This document shows positions 8,070 through 17,400 of a DNA stretch of 64,000 nt, one piece after another (within the stretch, counting starts at the first letter, position 1; each line of letters opens with the position of its first letter). Origin of the DNA: Actinomadura oligospora ATCC 43269 (lineage in GTDB: Bacteria > Actinomycetota > Actinomycetes > Streptosporangiales > Streptosporangiaceae); NCBI RefSeq assembly GCF_000518265.1, contig NZ_KI912412.1, positions 124,001 through 188,000 on the forward strand, in the 5' to 3' direction. The notes below the pieces were generated by a model. The model was not told the origin of the DNA, did not search any database, and saw only the letters and a list, made by a program, of their open reading frames with translations. The translations under genes were made by a program, and so were the position numbers.

Positions 8070-11000
8070 GTGCTGTTCTCTCCCTTGGTTTGGTGGCCGT
8101 CCCCGCCCTCGCCGCCGTCGCCCGCGCCGGGCTCCGGAAGCGTCCAGGTCACGACGTGGCCGTCGAACTCGCGCGAGGTCGTCCCCGCGGAGCCCGCGGA
8201 ACCCGCGAACCCCCCGGGACGGTCGCCGGGCGGCGCGTCCGCGGGCCTGATCTCGATGCGGCACGTCCGCCCGGCCGGACGGACGAGCGCGACGCCCAGC
8301 TCGCCGGTCTGCGCGACCGACAGCGCGAGCGGCGAGTCGAACGCGCCGGTCGCCCGGGGCCGTCCGGACGCGTCGTCGGTGATGGTGACCTCGGCGGGGA
8401 ACAGCGGGCCGTGGCCGTGCTCCCAGAGCCAGTGCCGGACGGCGTCCTTGGCGGCGATCCGGCCGAGCAGCCAGGGGCCCTGCTCGCGCGGGGCGAGGGC
8501 CTCGTACCCGGGGCGCTCGGCGGCGTTGAGGTACTGCCGCATGAGCAGCTCGCGCGAGGACCCGTTGTTCCAGCGCTTCCGGGCCAGGACCCAGCCGCCG
8601 GGCTGCGGTTCGGCGGTGCCGGACACCTCGGGGGTGAACTTCATCCGCCAGGTCTGCTCGTCGGTGTAGAAGCGGTGCGTCGTCCAGCCCTCGACGCGGC
8701 ACCAGACCCGGCCGTCCGGGCCGGTCAGCTCGCCGTCGCAGCGGAACGTGGTCGAGGTCAGGGCGCGGCTCCGGACGGTCGCGGGGAGCAGCGTGCCGGG
8801 CGGTGGCGGCGGCCCGTACCAGGTGACGCGCTCGATGCCGGTCGGGAACACCGTCTGGTCCTTCTCGCCGTGCACCTGGATCCAGTGACCGGCGAGCTGG
8901 CCGAGGTTGTCCAACAGGGCGCCGGGCGTCGGCAGGGCGGCCAGGACGCCCCGGATGCCGTCCGAGCCGAGCGCGCCGATCTCGCGGACGCCCTGGTAGA
9001 CCGGGCCGTGGAACATCCAGCGCTCGGCGTAGAACCGCTCGGCGGCGACGGGCGGCGGGCCCTCGCCGGTGAGCGGTGTCCGGTCCGGCGCGGGCGGCTC
9101 GGGGTACCGGGGCGCGAGCAGGACGATCCCGTCGGTGTGCCCCTTGACGACGACCTCGACCCGGTGCAGGCCGTCGGCGGCGGCCACCCGGGCGGGATCC
9201 AGCAGCCGCGCCGAGACCTCGGTCTCGGTCGGCGGGTCGGCGGTGACCCAGCGCAACGCCCGGACCCGCTCCAGCCCGGTGCAGACCAGGCCGGGGAACA
9301 GCTCGCGCGCCGCGTCCGCCATGGTCTCCAGCAGGGTCGTCAGCGGCACCACCGGGAACCCGTCGGACGCCTCGGGCCAGCCGGCCGGCTGCCGGAACAG
9401 GCAGTGGTCCCGGACGTAGGGCATCGTGTCCAGCGAGAACACCCGCCGGACGGTCGACTCGGTCGGCCTCGGCTGCGCCGGGACCAGCGGCGGAACCGGC
9501 GGAACCGGGGGTGTCGCGGCCTGGGACGGCTGCGGGGCGACCGGGGACGGCATCGGGGCGGTGTTCTGCAGCGCGTCCATGACGTGGTGGGCGCTGTCGA
9601 CGGCCTCGCGCAGGAACGCGTCCAGCTCGGCCGTCACCGGGTCGGTGGCGGGCAGCGACGGCCGCTCCCCCGGACGCGTCAGCTCCCCCGAACCCGTCAG
9701 GGGCGGAACGAGACCGTCCAGCCGGACGACCTGAACGCCGAGATCGAGCCTCACCGCGCCCGGCCCGGACGGCACGACCGGCGGGGCGGCGGCCGGGCCC
9801 GCGCCGTGCCCCTCCGTCCACAGCGCGGCGGCGACGCGGCGGAGCTGCGCCATGCCGGATCGCTGCGGCACGTTCACGGCCATGGCCAGGTGCTCGCGGT
9901 CGCCGAGCCGGTCGCCCACGAAACCGGTGATGCTGCCCGGCCCGACCTGGACGAAGGCGCGCACGCCCGCGCCGTACAGCTCCTCCACGAGTTCGCTGAA
10001 CCGGACCGGTTCCAGCAGGTGCCGCAGGACGAGGTCGCGGATGTCCGCCTCGTCCTGCGGGAACGGCGCGACGGTCGTCGCCGACCAGAGCGGGATGTCC
10101 GGCGGGTGGAGGGTCAGCGCCGCGAAGGCGGGCCGCAGCTGCTCCAGCAGGGACGCGGCCATCGGCGTGTGGAAACCGGTGCGGAACGGCAGCTCCTGGC
10201 CCAGCACGCCCTCGGAGCCGAGCCGCCGCAGGATCTCCCGGACGGCCCCGGGATCGCCGCAGACGACCGACTGGTGCGGGCAGTTGTCGTGGCTGACCAC
10301 CACGTCCGCGCGGGTGCCGAGGACCTCCAGGACGCGGTCCGCGCCGCAGCCGAGCGCGCCGTAGGCGACGTCCGGGACGCGCAGGCCGCCGGGTCCGAGG
10401 GCGCCGGGGGCGAGGGCGTCGATGAAGGTGGCCATGGCGTCCGGGCGGTACATCCCGGAGACGAGCATCGCGGTCCACTCGCCGAGGCTGTGACCCGCGG
10501 CGACGTCCGGGCGGACGCCGGTCTCGGCGAGGGCGCCCGCCAGCAGCCGTCCGACCGCCATCACGTCGGCGGCGTGGCCGAGCAGGTCGGTGCGTCCGGT
10601 CATGGCGGGGCGTTCGAGGCCGAAGTGGTCGGCGACGTCGTCCACGCGCGGCTCGAAGGACGGCTCGAACCCGGGGAACAGGAACGCCAGGCGTCCCCCG
10701 GCGGCGAGCAGCGGCCTCGGGGTGAACCAGATGTCGCCGCGTCCGCGCCAGGGGGTGCCGCGGTCGGCGACGGCGCGGGCGAGCGTGAGCTTGCGGGTGT
10801 CCGGGGCGACGATCGCGAGGCGGCAGGGCAGGTCGGCGGGGTCCCGGTCGCAGCGTTCGAGCAGCTCGTCGTTGGGGGCGCGCAGCAGGTCGGCGAGGTC
10901 GGCGGCCGTGCGGGCGGCCAGGCGCAGCACCCGCTCACCGCTCCCGTCGCCGCCGCCGCGCAGCCGCAGCGGCCCGAGGTGCGCCTTCGACACCGCCGGG

Positions 11001-12523
11001 GCCTCCTCCAGGACGAGGTGGGCGTTCGTCCCGCCGAACCCGAAGGCGTTGACGACCGCGCGGCGCGGTCCGCGCGCCGGACGCTCCCACCCGGCGGTCT
11101 CGCGGACGGGCGCCAGCCGCGTCCCGGTCATGGCCTGGTGCGGCTCGGTGACGTGCAGCGTCGGCGGCAGGACGGCGTCGCGCAGCGCGCACGCGGCCTT
11201 GATCAGGCCCGCCATCCCGGCGGCGGGCATCGCGTGCCCGATCATCGACTTGACCGTCCCGACGTGCAGCGGACTCCCCCGCTCGCCGAACACGCGGAGC
11301 AGCGCGGCCAGCTCGGCCGCGTCCCCGGCCGGGGCTCCGGTGCCGTGCGCCTCGACCAGCCCGGCGGCGTCCGGCGCGGACGGGTCGAGCCCGGCGTCCG
11401 CCCAGGCTCGTTCGAGGGCGAGGACCCGGCCGTCCACCCGCGGGGTCAGCAGGCCGGACGCGCGGCCGTCGCCGGACGACCCGGCCCCGCGGATCACGGC
11501 GTAGATCTTGTCGCCCGCCCGCAGCGCGTCCGGCAGCCGCTTCAGCAGCGCCATGCCGGTGCCCTCCGACAGCAGGGTGCCGTCGGCGGCGCGGTCCAGC
11601 GGACGGATCATCCCGGTCGGCGACAGCGCCCTGAGGCGGCTGAACACGCTCCAGAGCGTGGCGTGGTGCGAGTGGTGGACGGCCCCGGCGAGCATCGCGT
11701 CGCACTGCCCCGAGCGCAGCGCCCGCACCGCGTGCTCGACCGCGATCAGCGACGACGCGCACGCCGCGTCGACCGTGTAGGCCGGTCCGCGCAGGTCGAA
11801 CCGGTTCGCGACGCGGGAGGCCGCGAGGCTCGGGATGACGCCGTCCGGGGCGTCCGGGCACTCGGGGCCGAGCCGGGAGTGGAACGCCTCCCTGATCTGC
11901 TCCAGCCGGCCCGCGGGCAGGTCGGGAAGCAGCTCGGTCAGGATGGCCGCGACCTGGTGGAACACCGTGACCCGCTGGTCCAGCCGGGCCAGTCCGGGAC
12001 CGATGTGGCTGCCCCGGCCGAGCACGACGCCGACCCGGGTCCGGTCGGGCAGCCGCTCGTCGCCGCCCGCGTCCGCGATCGCCTCGGCGGCGGTGCGCAG
12101 CGCGAGCAGCTGGTCCGGTTCGATCCCGGGCACGTCGGCCGGGGTGATCCCGAACCGCGCCGGGTCGGCGGTGGCGAGGTCGTCCACGAACCCGCCACGC
12201 CGGCAGTAGAACCGGTCGGCGCGCGGGGGCCCGTCGTAGGCGGACGGGTCGTGGTAGAGCGCGGGGTCCCAGCGGTGGGGCGGGACGTCGGTGATCGCAT
12301 CCACGCCCGCCCGGATGTTCGCCCACAGCTCCGCCGCCGAGCCCGCGCCGGGGAAGACCGCCCCGAGCCCGACGACGGCGATCGGCTCGCCGCCCTCCGG
12401 CCGTCCGCCGTGCACGCGTCCCGTCGCCGTGCCGGTGGAGGGAACGGGAGCGTGCCCGGCCGCCCGGTCGGTGGTGAGGCCGGCCGCGAGGCCGGTGGGG
12501 ACGTCCGGCACGCGGCTCGTCAC
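8066..12523 (-). CDS. Type I PKS subunit: KS-AT-DH-phosphopantetheinyl transferase
   Basis: 1485 residues from a GTG at 12523 overlapping the preceding stop (GTGA). Ketosynthase at about 47-480 with the nucleophile Cys255 in VDAACASS, then VEAHGTG and VKSMIGHAMPAAG. Acyltransferase at about 600-890 with Ser679 in GHSLGEW. A Pro-rich linker follows, then a double-hotdog dehydratase at about 1025-1300 with His1040 (YVRDHCLF) and Asp1205 (LLDNLGQL), the expected dyad. The last 150 residues contain LLGRIAAKDAVRHWL and LSVAQTGELGVALV, a phosphopantetheinyl-transferase-like domain. A PPTase fused at the C-terminus is known in enediyne and PUFA-like synthases. There is no ACP or KR here, so it must work with the adjacent PKS and the free ACP. 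Confidence 0.88.
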   Translation of the reverse strand: MTSRVPDVPTGLAAGLTTDRAAGHAPVPSTGTATGRVHGGRPEGGEPIAVVGLGAVFPGAGSAAELWANIRAGVDAITDVPPHRWDPALYHDPSAYDGPPRADRFYCRRGGFVDDLATADPARFGITPADVPGIEPDQLLALRTAAEAIADAGGDERLPDRTRVGVVLGRGSHIGPGLARLDQRVTVFHQVAAILTELLPDLPAGRLEQIREAFHSRLGPECPDAPDGVIPSLAASRVANRFDLRGPAYTVDAACASSLIAVEHAVRALRSGQCDAMLAGAVHHSHHATLWSVFSRLRALSPTGMIRPLDRAADGTLLSEGTGMALLKRLPDALRAGDKIYAVIRGAGSSGDGRASGLLTPRVDGRVLALERAWADAGLDPSAPDAAGLVEAHGTGAPAGDAAELAALLRVFGERGSPLHVGTVKSMIGHAMPAAGMAGLIKAACALRDAVLPPTLHVTEPHQAMTGTRLAPVRETAGWERPARGPRRAVVNAFGFGGTNAHLVLEEAPAVSKAHLGPLRLRGGGDGSGERVLRLAARTAADLADLLRAPNDELLERCDRDPADLPCRLAIVAPDTRKLTLARAVADRGTPWRGRGDIWFTPRPLLAAGGRLAFLFPGFEPSFEPRVDDVADHFGLERPAMTGRTDLLGHAADVMAVGRLLAGALAETGVRPDVAAGHSLGEWTAMLVSGMYRPDAMATFIDALAPGALGPGGLRVPDVAYGALGCGADRVLEVLGTRADVVVSHDNCPHQSVVCGDPGAVREILRRLGSEGVLGQELPFRTGFHTPMAASLLEQLRPAFAALTLHPPDIPLWSATTVAPFPQDEADIRDLVLRHLLEPVRFSELVEELYGAGVRAFVQVGPGSITGFVGDRLGDREHLAMAVNVPQRSGMAQLRRVAAALWTEGHGAGPAAAPPVVPSGPGAVRLDLGVQVVRLDGLVPPLTGSGELTRPGERPSLPATDPVTAELDAFLREAVDSAHHVMDALQNTAPMPSPVAPQPSQAATPPVPPVPPLVPAQPRPTESTVRRVFSLDTMPYVRDHCLFRQPAGWPEASDGFPVVPLTTLLETMADAARELFPGLVCTGLERVRALRWVTADPPTETEVSARLLDPARVAAADGLHRVEVVVKGHTDGIVLLAPRYPEPPAPDRTPLTGEGPPPVAAERFYAERWMFHGPVYQGVREIGALGSDGIRGVLAALPTPGALLDNLGQLAGHWIQVHGEKDQTVFPTGIERVTWYGPPPPPGTLLPATVRSRALTSTTFRCDGELTGPDGRVWCRVEGWTTHRFYTDEQTWRMKFTPEVSGTAEPQPGGWVLARKRWNNGSSRELLMRQYLNAAERPGYEALAPREQGPWLLGRIAAKDAVRHWLWEHGHGPLFPAEVTITDDASGRPRATGAFDSPLALSVAQTGELGVALVRPAGRTCRIEIRPADAPPGDRPGGFAGSAGSAGTTSREFDGHVVTWTLPEPGAGDGGEGGDGHQTKGENST

Positions 12524-14457
12524 GAGGTCGCCCCGGCGTCGCGCTCCTGAACGCGGCCGATCTCGGGACCGCGCTCGTGGCCGATTTCGTGACCGCTCTC
12601 GTCATCCTCGCCACCGGACGAGCCGGCTGCCCCGGCTGCCCCGGCTGCCCCGGTGGCCCCGGTGGCCCCGGTGGCCCCGGTGGCTCCGTCCACTCCGGTG
12701 GCTTCGGTGGCTTCGGTGGCTTCGGTGGCTCCGGCGGGGTCCGCGAGGGTGGCCGCGAGGACGACCTGTGACTCGTCCCCGGTGGCGATCTCGCGCAGGA
12801 GCGCGGCGACGGCGGCGTCCGGGTCGACGAGCGCGACGCCGCGCCGGGCGTACTCGCGGGCGATCTCCGGCGACACCATCCCGCCCCCGGCCCACGGCCC
12901 CCAGTCGGCGACCAGGACCCGGCCGCGCAGCCGCGTCCGCCACACGCGGGCGAGGGTGTCGCAGGCGTCGTTCGCGGCGGAGTAGTCGGCCTGCCCCGGG
13001 TTCCCGTACACGCCCGAGACGCTGCCGAACACCACGAAGAACCGCAGGTCGGAGCGGGCGGCGGCGGCGAGCGCGGACGCGCCGGACAGCTTCGTCCGGT
13101 ACACCGCGTCGAACGACTCGGGCGTCTTGTCGCGGACGAGCCGGTCGTCCACCACGCCCGCGCCGTGGACGACGCCGTCGAGCCGTCCGTGGCGGCGGTA
13201 GGCGTCGTCGACGACGGACCGGACGGCCTGCGCGTCCCGCACGTCCACGGGGTGGTAGCGCACCTCGGCCGCGTGCTCGCGCAGCGCCGCGAGGGTCGCG
13301 CGGATCTCCCGCGCCGCGAGGATGCCACGGATCCGCGCCTCGATCTCCGCGGGCGCGCGTCCGCCCTGGGCGACCAGGACGCGGCGCAGTGCGGCCTCGT
13401 CCGGCGCGTCCGAGAGCTCGGGTTCCTCGGGGCCCGGCTCCGGCGTCCGGCCCAGCAGCCCGATCCGGCAGCCGGTCGTCCGCGCCAGCTCCAGCGCGAC
13501 CCGCGCGGTGATGCCGCGCGCGCCGCCGGTCAGCAGGACGACGCCGTCCGGCCCGAGCTCCGGCCCGGCCGCCTCGCCCGGCCCCCGCGCGAGCTCCTCC
13601 CGGACGAGCACCAGCGTCTGCCGGACGTCGCCCTCGTACCCGACCTCGACCGGACCTCCGGGCGCGAGCAGCTCGGCCAGCAGGCGCAGCGCGATCGTGC
13701 GCGGGCTGTCCTTGGTGTCGACGTCCACGGCCCGGACGAGCGTCTCGGGGAACTCCTTCGCCAGCGTCCGGGCGAGGCCGCGCAGGCCCGCGCCCGGCGT
13801 CGGGTCGCCGACGCCGCCGTCGAAGCCGCGGCCGAACGCGCCGCCCGCGCCGGTCCCGAGGATCAGCCAGCCCGGCCCGGCCAGCAGCGTCTCCCGGATC
13901 CCGGCGTACGCGCCCGGCAGCACCGGCCCGCCGCCCGGGCGCAGCGCGGCGAGGTGGATCAGGCCGTCGCACGGGTCACCCGCGTCCAGCGGCGTCCGCA
14001 CCTGCGCGCCCTGCTGTTCGAGCAGGTCGGCGAGCTCCAGCGCGACGCCGCAGCCGTCGTCCACGATCACGAACGTGAGGCCGTCGAACCGTCCGGGCAC
14101 GATCTCGGGGACGGGCAGCGCGGGCAGCCCCTCCAGCCGGACGACCTGCCGCACGGGCGCCACCGCAGGCGTTTCCGCAGGCGTTTCCGCAGACGTTTCG
14201 GCGGGCGGTCCGGCGGACGCTTCCGCGAGCGTTCCAGCGGATCTTCCGGCGGGCGTTTCCGCAGACCTTCCAGCGGACGCTCCGGCGGACGTTTCCACGA
14301 GCGTTCCGGCGGGCGCTTCCGCGAGCGTTCCGGCGGACCTTTCGGTGGCCGCTTCGGCGGACGTTCCGGCGGGCGCTTCCGCGAGCGTTCCGGCGGACCT
14401 TCCGGTGGCCGCTTCGGCGGGCGTTTCGGCGGGCGTTTCGGCGGACAGTCCGGCGAC
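12520..14457 (-). CDS. Ketoreductase portion of the first PKS subunit (shifted frame)
   Basis: This reading frame carries a complete ketoreductase: a structural half (VPGRFDGLTFVIVDDGCG, FVIVDD-type Rossmann) and a catalytic half with VVLLTGGARGITARVALELA, a VFGSVSG Ser and a QADYSAAND Tyr. It ends in a collagen-like GAT/GAA/EAT tail. It is the natural C-terminus of the PKS encoded at 14067-20024, but lies in the other frame (-1). Upstream of about 14457 the frame is open but no longer protein-like. A freestanding start is possible (GTG at 14298), without a good Shine-Dalgarno. The stop overlaps the next PKS start (GTGA). I treat it as the C-terminal part of one polypeptide interrupted by a frameshift. 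Confidence 0.75.
   Translation of the reverse strand, partial: VAGLSAETPAETPAEAATGRSAGTLAEAPAGTSAEAATERSAGTLAEAPAGTLVETSAGASAGRSAETPAGRSAGTLAEASAGPPAETSAETPAETPAVAPVRQVVRLEGLPALPVPEIVPGRFDGLTFVIVDDGCGVALELADLLEQQGAQVRTPLDAGDPCDGLIHLAALRPGGGPVLPGAYAGIRETLLAGPGWLILGTGAGGAFGRGFDGGVGDPTPGAGLRGLARTLAKEFPETLVRAVDVDTKDSPRTIALRLLAELLAPGGPVEVGYEGDVRQTLVLVREELARGPGEAAGPELGPDGVVLLTGGARGITARVALELARTTGCRIGLLGRTPEPGPEEPELSDAPDEAALRRVLVAQGGRAPAEIEARIRGILAAREIRATLAALREHAAEVRYHPVDVRDAQAVRSVVDDAYRRHGRLDGVVHGAGVVDDRLVRDKTPESFDAVYRTKLSGASALAAAARSDLRFFVVFGSVSGVYGNPGQADYSAANDACDTLARVWRTRLRGRVLVADWGPWAGGGMVSPEIAREYARRGVALVDPDAAVAALLREIATGDESQVVLAATLADPAGATEATEATEATGVDGATGATGATGATGAAGAAGAAGSSGGEDDESGHEIGHERGPEIGRVQERDAGATS
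12621..12735 (-). repeat. Short tandem repeat encoding a GAT/GAA/EAT tail
   Basis: Near-perfect 9-bp units (cggtggccc, cggctgccc, cggtggctt variants) run through the C-terminal coding part of the ketoreductase. On the coding strand they give (EAT)n, (GAT)n and (GAA)n, a flexible tail or possible docking linker. Confidence 0.75.
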
Positions 14458-17400
14458 GCTCCGGCGAGCGCTCCGGTGGGCGTTTCCGCAGGTGTTTCGG
14501 CGGGCTCGGGGGGCTGCGGGGCGGTGTTCTCGACGGCGGCCTCCGGAGCCGGGCCGTTCGCGGACGGGACGAGCCGCGCGCCGATCCAGGCGACGATCTC
14601 GCCGATGGTCTTGATCCCGGTGAGCTGCTCGACGACCGTCTCGTCCAGGCGCGCGCCCCCCGCGGTGAGGCCGACCCGGTCGGCCAGCTCGCCGATGATC
14701 TCGGTGCGCTTGATGGAGTCGATCGACAGGTCCGCCTCGAGGTCCAGATCGGAGCCGAGCATCGCCTCGGGGTAGCCCGTCCGCGCGCCGATCACCGCCA
14801 GCACGGCGGCGCGGATCCCGTCCGGGCCGGGCGCGCCGGTCCGCTCCTCCGGCGGCTCGTCCGGGGGTGTCCGGACGGCCGGAACCGTCCCCGGATCCGG
14901 AACGGGCGGCGGCGGGGTCGCGGACAACGGCTGCGGGACGACGTGCCCGGAGACCACCGACCGGGGCGCGGGCACCGAGGGCACAGGCGGCAGGCCGCCC
15001 CGCGCCGCCGACGACGGCGCGTTCTTGTTGAGCAGGCCGAGGACGACGTCCCGCTGCGCGGCGACGAGCTCGCGGCTCGTGCGCAGGTACTCCAGGACGG
15101 CCGTGTGGAGCGGATCCTGGACGGGAGCGCCTTCGTCGGCGGTCTCCGCGGCGCTCAGGGCGTCCGGACGGTCGGACGTGGGCATGGGGCCTCCCGAGGA
15201 GGGGAGCGCGATCCGCTCGGCGGGGCGCAGCGAGTTCGTGAGATGGGAGCCGTCGGCGGTCCGGACGAGGTGGCCGTTGACGATCCAGCCGGGCACGGCG
15301 GGCGGATGGGCGGCCGACAGGACGCGGGCGTCGCGCCCGGAGAACAGCGCCCCGGCGTCCACGGGGACGCCCGCGACGGCCAGGTCGGCGAGCGCGCGCA
15401 GCAGCCGTACGACGCCGTCCTCGCCGGGCGCGTCGCAGGCCACGGCGGTGTGCGGGCGGTCGCCGAGGATCTCGCCGACCAGATGGGTCAGCACCCGTCC
15501 GGGACCGGCCTCGACGAACACCCGCGCGCCCGCCTCGTACATCGCCTCGACCTGCTCGACGAACCGGACCGGCGCCGAGACCTGCCCGGCGAGCGTCGCG
15601 CGCAGTTCGGCGGGCTCGGACGCGTAGGGCGCGGCGGTGGTGTTGGACCAGACCGGGAACGCGGGCGAGCGCAGGTCCCGCCGGGACAGTTCGGCGCGCA
15701 GGGCCGCCGCCGCACCGCCGACGAGCGGGCTGTGGAAGGCCGCCGCGACCGGGATCCGCCGCGCCGCGATGCGGCGCGCGGACAGCGCCCGGAGGGCCTG
15801 GTCGAGCGCGGGCGTCGATCCGGAGATCACGACCTGGCGGGGCGCGTTGTGGTTGGCGATGACCAGCTCGGAGATGCCCGCCATCGCCGCCCGGACCTCG
15901 TCCAGGGGCCCGGTGCAGGCGACCATCGAGCCGGGGTCGTCGCCGTGCGTGACGGCGGCGGCGAGGATCGCCTCGGCGCGGGCCGCCGACAGCTCGACGA
16001 GGTCGTCCTCGCCGAAGACGCCCGCTGCGGCCAGCGCGACGAGTTCGCCGTAGCTGTGCCCGGCGGCGAGGTCGGGCCGGACGCCCAGCTCGGTCAGCAG
16101 CCGGTGCGCGGCGAGGCCCGCGATGCCGAGCGCGGGCTGCGCGACGCGGGTCTCGGTGATCGCCTCGAACTGCGCGCGCTCGTCGTCCTCGGTGAACGCG
16201 GCGGGCGGGAACATCGCGGGGGCGTACCGTCCGTCCGCGAGCCGGAGCAGGCGCTGGAGCCTCGGGAACGCGACGAACAGGTCGGCGAGCATGTTCGGCC
16301 GCTGGCTGCCCTGCCCCGGGTAGAGAAACGCGACCTTGCCGGTCTCCCCCGCCTTCGCGGGCGCGACGGCCACGCCCGGCGCCGCCCGGAACTCGCGCGC
16401 CGCGTCGAGCTTGGCGCGCAGGTCGTCCAGGCCGGACGCGACGATCGCGACCTGGACGCGGGCCGGGTTCGGCTCGGCGAAGGTGCGGGCCAGGTCGCGC
16501 AGGCGCGCGCCCGGGACGTCCGCGAGGGCGGCGAGCCGGTCGATCTCGGCGCGCGCGGCGTCCCGGTCCGCGCCGCGGACGAGCAGCAGCTCGGCGCGCC
16601 AGGCGGCCAGGCCGGAGACCGGCTCGGGCGCGCCGTCGTACCCGGCGAGGACGGCGTGGAAGTTGGACCCGCCGAACCCGAACCCGGACAGGCCCGCGAA
16701 CCGCTCGCCCGGCGCGGCGGCCCACGGACGGGCCGTCCGGCCGAACGCGAGCGGGCTGGACGGCCCGTCCCACGCCCGGTTCGGCTCGGTGAGGTGCAGG
16801 GTGCCGGGCAGGACGCCGGAGTGCAGCGCGTACGCGGCCTTGATCAGCCCGGCGAGCCCGGCGGCGCACTTGGTGTGCCCGATCTGGGACTTGACCGAGC
16901 CGAGCGTGACGGCGCCCGGCGCGGCCCCGGCCTCGGTGAACGCCCCGGTGAGGGTGGTGAGCTCCGTCCGGTCGCCGACCTCGGTCCCGGTGCCGTGCGC
17001 CTCGATCAGCCCGACCCGCGCGGGGTCGATCCCCGCGCGTTCGTAGGCGCGGTCCAGCGCGAGCCGCTGGCCCTTCCCGCTCGGCGCGGTGAGGCCGAGC
17101 GAGCGCCCGTCGGACGACCCGGCCACGGACTTGACCACCGCGTAGATCCGGTCGCCGTCGCGCTCGGCGTCCGCGAGCCGCTTCAGCACCACGCACGCGA
17201 CGCCCTCGCCGAGGGTGATCCCGTCGGCGGACGCGTCGAAGGTGGCGCAGCGGCCCTTCCGGGAGAGCGCGTGGACCGACGAGAACAGCAGGTAGTTGTT
17301 GATGCCGTTGTGCAGGTCGGCGCCGCCGCACAGCACCATGTCGGACGTCCCGGACGCCAGGTCCTTGCAGGCGAGGTCGAGCGCGGCGAGGGACGCGGCG

